Positions 40,263 through 47,289 of a DNA stretch of 49,762 nt are shown here, piece by piece; position 1 is the stretch's first letter, and every line of letters begins with the position of its first letter. The notes under the pieces are model-generated. The model saw only the letters and a program-made list of their open reading frames with translations, made no database searches and had not been told where the DNA came from. The position numbers and the translations under genes were made by a program. Source of the stretch: Spirochaetota bacterium (GTDB lineage Bacteria > Spirochaetota > Spirochaetia > Treponematales > Rectinemataceae); the NCBI GenBank assembly GCA_022711355.1, contig JAKLFE010000036.1, positions 1 through 49,762 of the forward strand, given 5' to 3'.

Positions 40263-40278
40263 ATATTGGTTTCAATAT
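40263..40278. promoter_or_regulatory. AT-rich palindrome ATATTG-N4-CAATAT
   Basis: A perfect six-base inverted repeat with a four-base centre stands out in the GC-rich region and resembles an operator for a small dimeric regulator. TATACT (40276-40281) overlaps it on the plus strand, but no gene follows convincingly. Confidence 0.35.
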
Positions 40279-40356
40279 ACTGAGATCATAGGGAGAAGCA
40301 TAGGACGACGCGCCATCATCCTCGCCAGATGCATCGTGCCCACGAGCTTGGAAGAG

Positions 40357-40405
40357 AAAAGCGAGAGAGGGGGGGGGGACCTTCCCGAAGGGGCGTCCTC
40401 TCGCT
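40357..40405 (-). terminator. Terminator of the class III aminotransferase gene
   Basis: AGCGAGAG (40360-40367) pairs with CTCTCGCT (40398-40405), with an inner CTTC/GAAG stem and a run of ten Gs in the loop. On the minus strand the stem is followed by TTTCTC. It lies just past the stop at 40414. Confidence 0.55.
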
Positions 40406-40413
40406 CGACTCCC

Positions 40414-42642
40414 CTACGCTCGTCCTTCTCGCATCGCGGCGAAGACCTCGCGGGCGCGTTCGACGGTGACTCCGATGTCCTCCTCCGAGTGGGCGAGCGA
40501 TATGAACCAGTTATGGTGGGGGTGCAGGAATACGCCCCGGCGCGCCATGGCCGCGCCGAAACGCTGATTTAGGTAGAGCATCGGGTCCTCATCGAAGGTG
40601 AGGAAGGGAATGGCGGGTGGCCCGGAGATCCGGGCGCCGAATCCGTAGTCGCTGCCCGCGGCCTCGAGGCCGACGCGGAGGGCGTTCCCGAGCTCCTCGA
40701 GACGCTTGACTCCGCCCAAACGCTCCATCTCGTCAAGGCAGGCGATGGCGGCGGCCATGGGCGCGGCTGAGGTCCAGTAGGTGCCCGTGATGAAGAAGGA
40801 AGAGGCCGCCTTCATGAGCTCGCCCCTGCCCATGAGGAGGCTTATGGGTTGGCCATTGGCGAGGGCCTTGCCCATGCACCAGAGGTCGGGCTTCGCGCCG
40901 AAACGCAGATGCGATCCCCCCTCGTGGAGGCGGAAATTCGCGCGGATGTCGTCCATGACGAGGAGGGCCCCCTCCTCATCGCAGAGGCGGCGCGCGGTCC
41001 TGTGCCAGCTCGGTCCCGGAAGGACCTGGGGCTTGTAGGTCGGGTGGTGGTAGGGGGTGAGGAAAAGGCAGGCTATCTGCCCTCGGTGCTCCGCGAAGAG
41101 CCTGCCGAGAGCCTCCTCGTCACCATAGGGGAAAGTCAGGATCCGATCGCGCTCGAAGGCGAGCTCGGGGAAAGGGTTCGTCCCGCACCAGTTAGCTGCT
41201 CCGTGATATGCCCCTTCTGCGGCGAGGGCGAGGGCTTTGCCCGTCCGTACTCGCGATAGGGACAGAGCTAGGGTTGTAGCATCGGTGCCGTTTTTAACGA
41301 AAACAGCCCAGCTCGTACCTTCTATCCGGCTGACCAACTTCTCGGCGAGTTCGATCATGAGGGGAGCTGGCTGGTCGAGGAGGTCGCCGGAGCGAATGCG
41401 CGAGCAGGTAGCCTCGTCGACCGCCTCGTTGCCATAACCTACGAGCTGGGAACCGTATCCGCAGAGGTAATCGATATACTCATTGCCATCCGCGTCCCAC
41501 ATGCGAGATCCCCGGGCTCGTTCGATGTAGATCGGGTAGGAACCAGGTACGAGGAATCCCGGGGACTTGGAGCCGTAGATTCCACCGGGAATCACTCGAG
41601 CGGCTCGCTCGAAGAGGGCGCAAGAGCGGGTGAGACCGGCCGGAGCGGGCTGGACGATAGGGACAGAGCTGAGTGAGGAGGTAGGTATGGAGGCTGCAGG
41701 GAAAGAACCCGCGGGAAGGTTCACCGATTTGGGGCTTGTTGTCATGCTTACACCGTACTCCCGCTCGGAAGTCGGATCGCCCACCCGCACCTTGACCGCA
41801 AGAAAATCGCCGAGCCGATCCAGGACGGCGAAAAGGCCCTGGACGAGCGGCAAATAACCGCTCAGGCTTACTTCACCAGCGCCGAGAGCTACGGCCGCCT
41901 GTCGGGAGCCACCCAAGACGGAACAAGCCGCTTCGGGGTCTCGGAAGCGGAGTCGCACACTCGGAGAAGCTGGAGCCTCAGGAGAGAAGGTTAGTATCCT
42001 GCCGCGCTTGGCTATGCCGAGGGCGAAAGCTGGGACAGCAGTCTGAGAAGTCCCATCGAACCCCTTGGGGACAGAGCTCTCCTTACCTCTATGCGCCGAG
42101 CCAACCTCGAAGGAGACTGTCCCATCGGGGACATGGGCAAGGCGAGCGGATAGGGCTGGATCTGCATTGCCGACCTCAACGAGGCCGCGGAGCGCGGCCT
42201 CGGAAAGCAACCGAGCCCGGAACTCGGGCTCTGTCCCCTCGGCAGAAAGGATGGCGGGAACTCTCGCGGCGGCAAGACGAAAGAAACCGAGAGCCGGGAA
42301 AGCTCCAGGGCCAAGGAATAGCGGTATGGGGCTGCCCGGTCCTCCGGCCAAGACAGAGGCGCAGGAACGAGCGGTCATGAAACAGAGGATGAGGGAAACC
42401 GAGCCTCGGGGGGGGCTGGCGCCTCCAGAATAGGATATAAAACTCCCGCCTTCGGAGACGATATAGGAGGGAGGAGCCCCGGGGGCGGCGAGACAGAGCG
42501 TGAAATTCCTCTTCGCTCCTCTCGCTATCAATGCAGGATCAGCCTCAGCAGCCAAGGCGATCAAGCTCGTCGTTACCGAAAGGCGAATTCGCGCAAGAAT
42601 ACGTATTTCTAGCGAGGATAGTCCTGCAAAATTCGAGGTCAT
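40414..42642 (-). CDS. Class III aminotransferase with a long N-terminal extension
   Basis: The protein is about 742 residues long from the ATG at 42642 (a GTG at 42672 would add ten). The C-terminal 420 residues are a PLP enzyme of the glutamate-1-semialdehyde aminomutase/class III type: SCALFERAARVIPGGIYG, MWDADGNEYIDYLCGYGSQLVGYGN, KNGTDATTLALSLSRVRTGK, AEGAYHGAANW, LLVMDDIRANFRLH and the PLP Lys in CMGKALANGQP. The first 320 or so residues are unusual. Segments such as VRLRFRDPEAACSVLGGSRQAAVALGAGEVSLSGYLPLVQGLFAVLDRLGDFL look like an SCP-2-type lipid-binding fold, possibly twice. Four repeat copies lie in this gene (41258, 41659, 42067, 42227). A role in modifying a lipid-bound or carrier-bound substrate is possible. 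No clear ribosome binding site is seen for either start. Confidence 0.8.
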   Translation of the reverse strand: MTSNFAGLSSLEIRILARIRLSVTTSLIALAAEADPALIARGAKRNFTLCLAAPGAPPSYIVSEGGSFISYSGGASPPRGSVSLILCFMTARSCASVLAGGPGSPIPLFLGPGAFPALGFFRLAAARVPAILSAEGTEPEFRARLLSEAALRGLVEVGNADPALSARLAHVPDGTVSFEVGSAHRGKESSVPKGFDGTSQTAVPAFALGIAKRGRILTFSPEAPASPSVRLRFRDPEAACSVLGGSRQAAVALGAGEVSLSGYLPLVQGLFAVLDRLGDFLAVKVRVGDPTSEREYGVSMTTSPKSVNLPAGSFPAASIPTSSLSSVPIVQPAPAGLTRSCALFERAARVIPGGIYGSKSPGFLVPGSYPIYIERARGSRMWDADGNEYIDYLCGYGSQLVGYGNEAVDEATCSRIRSGDLLDQPAPLMIELAEKLVSRIEGTSWAVFVKNGTDATTLALSLSRVRTGKALALAAEGAYHGAANWCGTNPFPELAFERDRILTFPYGDEEALGRLFAEHRGQIACLFLTPYHHPTYKPQVLPGPSWHRTARRLCDEEGALLVMDDIRANFRLHEGGSHLRFGAKPDLWCMGKALANGQPISLLMGRGELMKAASSFFITGTYWTSAAPMAAAIACLDEMERLGGVKRLEELGNALRVGLEAAGSDYGFGARISGPPAIPFLTFDEDPMLYLNQRFGAAMARRGVFLHPHHNWFISLAHSEEDIGVTVERAREVFAAMREGRA

Positions 42643-42875
42643 GATAAGGATGATAGCCGATGCACCCCGCACAGGGTAGCCTCAAGGATGGTTCATACAA
42701 AGCCTGCCCGACAAGTTGCAATGTCGAACCCAGTCTGAATACCAGCTCTTTCCCTATGCCCTCTTTGCATTTGCCCCTAACCAATCCATCCTCCCTTGCC
42801 CTGACCTTTAGTAACGATATCTCTCCCCATCCACGCTCATGCTCTCACCTCGAGCGTCAAACCGAAGCCCCTTGC

Positions 42876-42925
42876 TTGACATTCAGTCGGGGAAAGTATA
42901 TATGTTTATCTGTTCATATGTTCAT
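42876..42925 (+). promoter_or_regulatory. Promoter and probable operator of the metal-efflux pair
   Basis: TTGACA (42876-42881), a 17-base spacer and TATATG (42899-42904) form a near-consensus promoter. Overlapping the -10 box and start are three direct TGTTYAT copies at an eight-base pitch (42903, 42911, 42919) and ATATG-N10-CATAT (42900-42919), a likely ArsR binding site. The 200 or so bases before it (42,673-42,875) are AT-richer with no recognisable gene. Confidence 0.65.
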
Positions 42926-42942
42926 GTCTGCGGGGGATCATT

Positions 42943-43371
42943 TTGGATACAAGCGCCAAGACATCTACACTGCCAGCCGAAAGCGCCCGAGAGGTATTGA
43001 ATAGTCCTGATATCGAGCTCGGATGCGCTTGCTCGGAGCTCCACCTCGAACGGGTTGTCACCGCTCTCGACCAAGCGCCCTCCCCTGGAACCCTGGCCGA
43101 ACTCGGTGAGCTCTTCAAGGTATTCGCCGATCCGGGCCGTCTGCGCATCCTTGCGGCCCTCGGCGGAGGGGAACTGTGCGTTGGCCACCTCGTCTCGGCC
43201 GTCGGCATGAGCCAGTCGGCCGTGAGCCACCAGCTCGCACTACTTCGCAAGGCCAGGCTCGTCCGCTCGAGGCGGATCGGCAAGGAAGTCTACTACGCCC
43301 TCGATGATCTCCACGTTGGCGCTATCCTAGCGGTTGGCCTTGACCACGTCGGCGAGCGGGGGCGGTCATGA
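42943..43371 (+). CDS. ArsR/SmtB-family metal-sensing repressor
   Basis: The 142-residue protein has the ArsR winged helix (ELFKVFADPGRLRILAALGGGELCVGHLVSAVGMSQSAVSHQLALLRKARLVRSRRIGKEVYYAL). It carries an intact alpha-5 zinc-type site, D-L-H-V-G-A-I-L-A-V-G-L-D-H-V-G-E, with Asp/His and His/Glu ligands as in SmtB/CzrA. The N-terminal Cys pair (GCACSEL) is present, but the second Cys of the CadC-type ELCVC motif is Gly (ELCVG), so the alpha-3N site is probably absent or altered. It likely senses Zn, Co or Cd. The TTG start at 42943 follows GGGGGA by six bases. It overlaps the P-type ATPase by four bases and represses that operon. Confidence 0.9.
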   Translation: MDTSAKTSTLPAESAREVLNSPDIELGCACSELHLERVVTALDQAPSPGTLAELGELFKVFADPGRLRILAALGGGELCVGHLVSAVGMSQSAVSHQLALLRKARLVRSRRIGKEVYYALDDLHVGAILAVGLDHVGERGRS

Positions 43372-45326
43372 GGGACGACACTCGCGCCTCGGGCACAGAA
43401 TGCGGCTGCTCCTCCTGCGGGCATGCCGGGCATGGGCCAGATCATGGGGCGAGCTCCCTGCGCCGGGAGCTCGTCCTCCTCGGATCGGCCATTATTCTCG
43501 GGTCCTTCGCCTTCTTCGGTCTGCCAAGCCTCGGGCTACAAGGCGCGGCGGGCGGCTTCCTCCTCCCGGGGACAGCGCTCGCCGCCTACCTCGTCGCGGG
43601 CTGGCACGTCCTCGCCCAGGCAGCGCGAAACATCGCCCGCGGCAGGATATTCGATGAGCTATTCCTCATGTCGATAGCCACGCTAGGGGCCTTCGCCATC
43701 GGCCAGTACGAGGAAGCCCTCGGGGTCATGGTCTTCTATAAAATAGGCGAGATGCTCCAAGACTCGGCCTCGGAGAAGAGCCGCGCCTCCGTTCGCGAGC
43801 TCCTCGCGCTTCGGCCCGATGTCGCGCGGTTGCGGCGCGGGGAGTCCTGGGTTCTCCTTTCCCCCGAGGAGGCCGCGGTAGGTGAGCGTTTCATGGTCAT
43901 GCCAGGCGAGCGGCTGCCCCTCGACGGAAGGGTCCTCGAGGGCGAAGCCTTCGTCGATACCTCCGCCCTCACGGGGGAGTCCTTGCCTCGCAGAGCAGCG
44001 CCGGGGACAGAGCTCCTGGCCGGCTCAGTAGCCCTCGACGGCTCCCTCGTGCTCGATTCGACGAGGCCGGCCGGAGAGTCCTCGGCCGCGCGCATCGCCG
44101 AGCTCGTGGAAAACGCCTCGCATGCGAAGGCCCGGTCCGAACGCTTCGTGACCCGCTTCGCGGCCGTCTACACCCCGATCGTCTGCGCCCTCGCGGCCGT
44201 CGTCGCCTTCCTCCCGCCCCTCGTCCTGCCCGGAGCCTCGCTGCGGGATTGGCTATATCGAGCACTCGTCATGCTGGTCATCTCCTGCCCCTGCGCCCTC
44301 GTGATCAGCGTACCCCTTGGCTACTTCGGCGGTCTCGGGGGAGCGGCCCGGCGAGGCATCCTCGTCAAAGGCTCTACTGTCCTCGACGCTCTCGCGAAGG
44401 CGAGGACCGCGGTCTTCGACAAGACGGGGACGCTCACCGAGGGGAAATTCCGCGTGCTCTCCATCGAACCGATGCCTGGCACCGAAGAAGATGCGCTCCT
44501 TTCCCTCGCGGCCGCCGCCGAATCGCGCTCCCTCCATCCGATAGCGGCCTCGATCCGCGAGGCGTCGGCCGCTCGCGGCCTCTCCGTCGGCACCGAGGAC
44601 GAGGCGTCCGAGATCCGTGAAGTAGCCGGCGCCGGCGTAGTCGCGACGATCGGCGGCCGTCGCGTGCTGGCTGGCAACGAGCGCCTCCTCCAGCTCGAAG
44701 CCGTACCCCACGATTCCCGCGGCATCGAGGGCACGACGGTCGACGTGGCCGCCGATGGCGTCTACCTCGGCCGCATCCTCGTCGGCGACCTCGCCAAGCC
44801 CGACGCGGCCGAGGCGGTCGAGGGATTGGCCGCCCTCGGAGTCGGCCGGGCGGTCATGCTCACCGGCGACGCCGCGCGGGCGGCCGCCCCGATCGGGGCC
44901 GAGCTCGGCATCGGGGAAGTCCACGCGGGGCTCCTCCCCGAGGGGAAACTCGAGAAGCTCGAGCGCATCATCGCCGAAACGCGGGCTACCGGCGGCACGA
45001 CCATCTTCGTGGGCGACGGCATCAACGACTCGCCCGCCCTAGCCCTCGCCGACGTCGGCATAGCTATGGGGGCCGGGGCCGACGTAGCCGTGGAGAGCGC
45101 CGATGTCGTCCTAATGACCGGTGAACCGAGCCGCGTCGCGGAGGCGGTCGCTCGCGCCCGCCGCACGCGGCGCATCGTCATCCAAAACATCGTCTTCGCC
45201 CTCGGGATCAAAGCCGCCTTCCTCGTCCTCGGAGCGGCCGGCGCCGCGGTAATGTGGGAGGCGGTGATCGCCGATGTCGGCGTCGCCCTCCTGGCGACAG
45301 CCAACTCCCTACGTGCCATGCGCTGA
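43368..45326 (+). CDS. Heavy-metal P1B-type ATPase (ZntA/CadA-like)
   Basis: The 652-residue protein is a metal-exporting P1B ATPase. It has the Cys-Pro-Cys motif in VMLVISCPCALVISVPLG, TGESLP, the phosphorylation motif DKTGT, the SLHPIA metal-ATPase motif and GDGINDSPALALADVGIAMG. The last helix DVGVALLATANSLRAM carries the Asp of Zn/Cd pumps. In place of the usual N-terminal heavy-metal-associated domain there is only a short Cys/His-rich segment, CGCSSCGHAGHGPDHG (residues about 12-27). It overlaps the ArsR repressor by four bases. Repeat copies lie at 43568 and 44003; the latter encodes GTEL in a conserved stretch without an insertion. It should pump zinc, cadmium or lead out of the cell. 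Confidence 0.93.
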   Translation: MRDDTRASGTECGCSSCGHAGHGPDHGASSLRRELVLLGSAIILGSFAFFGLPSLGLQGAAGGFLLPGTALAAYLVAGWHVLAQAARNIARGRIFDELFLMSIATLGAFAIGQYEEALGVMVFYKIGEMLQDSASEKSRASVRELLALRPDVARLRRGESWVLLSPEEAAVGERFMVMPGERLPLDGRVLEGEAFVDTSALTGESLPRRAAPGTELLAGSVALDGSLVLDSTRPAGESSAARIAELVENASHAKARSERFVTRFAAVYTPIVCALAAVVAFLPPLVLPGASLRDWLYRALVMLVISCPCALVISVPLGYFGGLGGAARRGILVKGSTVLDALAKARTAVFDKTGTLTEGKFRVLSIEPMPGTEEDALLSLAAAAESRSLHPIAASIREASAARGLSVGTEDEASEIREVAGAGVVATIGGRRVLAGNERLLQLEAVPHDSRGIEGTTVDVAADGVYLGRILVGDLAKPDAAEAVEGLAALGVGRAVMLTGDAARAAAPIGAELGIGEVHAGLLPEGKLEKLERIIAETRATGGTTIFVGDGINDSPALALADVGIAMGAGADVAVESADVVLMTGEPSRVAEAVARARRTRRIVIQNIVFALGIKAAFLVLGAAGAAVMWEAVIADVGVALLATANSLRAMR

Positions 45327-45379
45327 TCGAACCAGTCGCCAGGGATCGACCTCGGGGGACAGAGCTAAACGAATCAAGC

Positions 45380-45405
45380 CTCTGTCCCCGCAGTCGGGGA
45401 CAGAG
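45380..45405. repeat. Hairpin formed by two inverted copies of the repeat
   Basis: CTCTGTCCCCG (45380-45390) and its exact complement (45395-45405) form a perfect 11-base stem with a CAGT loop. With copies at 45355, 45459 and 45506 this makes a five-copy nest in the 208-base gap after the P-type ATPase stop. The gap otherwise holds the promoter of the next gene. No U-tract follows. Confidence 0.75.
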
Positions 45406-45499
45406 CTACAGGATTTCACGCGATACCCTCTTCCTCGGCGGCCCGATGCCGTAAGCGAAGCTCTGTCCCCAGCCTCCCCGATCCCCACAGACGCCGCAT

Positions 45500-45528
45500 T
45501 TGCGCCTCTGTCCCCAGGGCCCTATACT
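45500..45528 (+). promoter_or_regulatory. Promoter of the Cache-type sensor kinase, with a repeat core in its spacer
   Basis: A weak TTGCGC (45500-45505), a 17-base spacer and TATACT (45523-45528) end six bases before the ATG at 45535. The spacer contains the repeat core CTCTGTCCCC (45506-45515), so a repeat-binding factor could affect this promoter. Confidence 0.5.
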
Positions 45529-45534
45529 TGGTTT

Positions 45535-47289
45535 ATGCAGCCGGAAACAGGGGATACGGTCCCGCGGCGTGGGCTGACCCGCCGCCTCAACCTCAGGGTC
45601 TGGGGCCTCGGCCTCCTCGCCTGCGCTCTCGTCCTCTTCCTCGTAGCCTGGCAGGCGGCCGCGGAGCGCGAGGACCGCCTCGAGCGCGAGCGGGACGCGC
45701 TCTCCCGCCTGGCCCAGTCCGCCTCGGCAGACTTCCACGAGAAGCTGGAGCGGATCCGCCTCTTCTTCCGGATCGCCGATCTCTGGCTCGCGGCCCAGCC
45801 CGAGGCCGATCCCCGCACCGATCCCGCGTTCGGCCGGCTCGTCGATTCCTTCCGCTCCTCGATGGGGAACAAGCTCGACATCAGGCTCATCTCCGCGGCG
45901 GGCGGCCTCTACTACGTCCCCGCCGCCTCCCCGGAGCCCCTCGCCGACCTCCGCGACCGGGACTACTATCGTGCCCAGCTCGATCCAGCTATCAGGGGCT
46001 TCTACATCGGCAAGCCCGTCGTGGGCCGGGTGACCGGCCTCCTGACCATACCGGTAGCCTATCCTATCTCGAGGGGCAACGCCGGCATGGCCGTCCTCTT
46101 CGCAGCCCTGGCCCTCCCGGACATCGAGGCTACCTACGAGCCGATCCGCCCCAAGCCCAACGGCTCCTTGGCGATAACGCGGGGAGACGGACTCCTCCTC
46201 GCCCGGGTGCCCCTGGACGAGGCGGCCATCGGGAAGGCGGTGACCCCCGACACCGCGGCCTGGCGGAGCAGCGTCTACGCCGACCCCACCCAGGTTCGGG
46301 ACCTGCGCTCGAGCGTGGACGGGAAACGGCGCCTCATCGCCTTCTCCGCGCGTCGTGATCCCGATATCGTCGTCTCGGTCTCCGCCCTCTACGACGACGT
46401 GCTCGCCCCCTGGCGCGCCTCCCTCTGGCTCCGGGCCCTGATCGCCGCTGTCATGATCGGGGCTATCGCCCTCTCCTCGGCCCGCGCCGCCGCGGTCCTC
46501 CGCAGCCTCGACGCGGCCCACGCCGAGCTCGAGGGCAACCTCCGCCTCCTCAAGCGCAGCGACGCCGCCAAGGACAAGCTCTTCTCGATCGTCGCCCACG
46601 ACCTCCGCGGGCCGATCGGCGGCATGTGCAACCTCCTCGAGACCATCGCGACCGACCGGGAGGGCATCGACCGGGAAAGCCTCGACGAGTTCATCGGCGC
46701 CCTCCGCCAGGCCTCGTGGAACAGCTACCAGCTCCTCGAGAACCTCCTCGCCTGGTCGAGGAGCCAGCAGGGGGAGCTCCGCTTCGCCCCGGCCCGCGTG
46801 GAGCTCCGGCCCCTCGTCGAGGAATGCCTCCAGGCCTACGCCCTCTCGATCGGGGACAAGGGACTCGAGGTGGCGATCGAGGTCGAGGCCGGGCTCGCGG
46901 CGCGGGCCGATCCGGAGCTCCTCAAGGTCGTCCTGCGGAACCTCCTGTCGAACGCGGTCAAGTTCTCGCGCCGGGGAGGGAGGATACGGATCGAGGCCTC
47001 GGCCGCCGCGGGAGGGACGGCGATCTCGGTCGCCGACGAGGGCATCGGGATGGGGCCGGAGGAGCTCGCCTCCCTCTTCGACCTCGGCGCGGTGCGGAGC
47101 CGGGCGGGCACGGTCAACGAGCGCGGCTCGGGCCTCGGCCTCGCCCTCTCGAAGGAGATCGCGGAGCGGCACGGAGGCCGGCTCGAGGCCGCGAGCGTGG
47201 AGGGCGCGGGCAGCCGCTTCGAGCTCTTCCTCCCGGACGAGGGGCCTGCCCCGTCCCCGGCGGCGCCGGAGGGGGAGGCCTCGAGCTAG
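45535..47289 (+). CDS. Sensor histidine kinase with a periplasmic Cache-type domain
   Basis: The 584-residue protein has a first membrane helix (about 20-43), a periplasmic dCache-like sensor of about 260 residues (LRDRDYYRAQLDPAIRGFYIGKPVVGRVTGLLTIPVAYPI ... AGMAVLFAALALPDIEATY), a second helix (about 302-322) and a coiled linker. The kinase core follows: H-box H355 (SIVAHDLRGPIGGM), N-box LLSNAVKFSRRGG, G1 VADEGIGMG and G2 GSGLGLALSKEIAE. It should detect a small external ligand and phosphorylate an unseen response regulator. There is no ribosome binding site; the mRNA is predicted to be near-leaderless. Its stop overlaps the stop of the convergent hybrid kinase at CTAG (47286-47289). Confidence 0.92.
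   Translation: MQPETGDTVPRRGLTRRLNLRVWGLGLLACALVLFLVAWQAAAEREDRLERERDALSRLAQSASADFHEKLERIRLFFRIADLWLAAQPEADPRTDPAFGRLVDSFRSSMGNKLDIRLISAAGGLYYVPAASPEPLADLRDRDYYRAQLDPAIRGFYIGKPVVGRVTGLLTIPVAYPISRGNAGMAVLFAALALPDIEATYEPIRPKPNGSLAITRGDGLLLARVPLDEAAIGKAVTPDTAAWRSSVYADPTQVRDLRSSVDGKRRLIAFSARRDPDIVVSVSALYDDVLAPWRASLWLRALIAAVMIGAIALSSARAAAVLRSLDAAHAELEGNLRLLKRSDAAKDKLFSIVAHDLRGPIGGMCNLLETIATDREGIDRESLDEFIGALRQASWNSYQLLENLLAWSRSQQGELRFAPARVELRPLVEECLQAYALSIGDKGLEVAIEVEAGLAARADPELLKVVLRNLLSNAVKFSRRGGRIRIEASAAAGGTAISVADEGIGMGPEELASLFDLGAVRSRAGTVNERGSGLGLALSKEIAERHGGRLEAASVEGAGSRFELFLPDEGPAPSPAAPEGEASS

Larger units (their letters stand above)
34867..45515. repeat. Dispersed 12-base repeat family GGGGACAGAGCT (about 21 copies)
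   Basis: Perfect copies on the plus strand start at 35306, 35348, 35908, 37910, 39326, 42067, 44003, 45355 and 45396. Perfect copies on the minus strand span 34867-34878, 36969-36980, 38291-38302 and 45459-45470. One-mismatch copies are at 36258, 41258, 41659, 42227 and 43568; a two-mismatch copy is at 39192. Ten-base cores (CTCTGTCCCC) are at 45380 and 45506. The conserved word often ends in C (GAGCTC), but bases outside it are not shared. Copies lie in coding DNA of at least five genes, in intergenic DNA and in promoters. No perfect copy was found in 1-34,860 or after 45,520. A REP-associated transposase (39399-40028) lies near the middle. Confidence 0.85.

Noticed and set aside
39141..40413. 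A complete insertion sequence around the transposase
   Set aside because: No terminal inverted or direct repeats or passenger genes bound the transposase gene. REP-associated transposases are usually single-copy without such ends.
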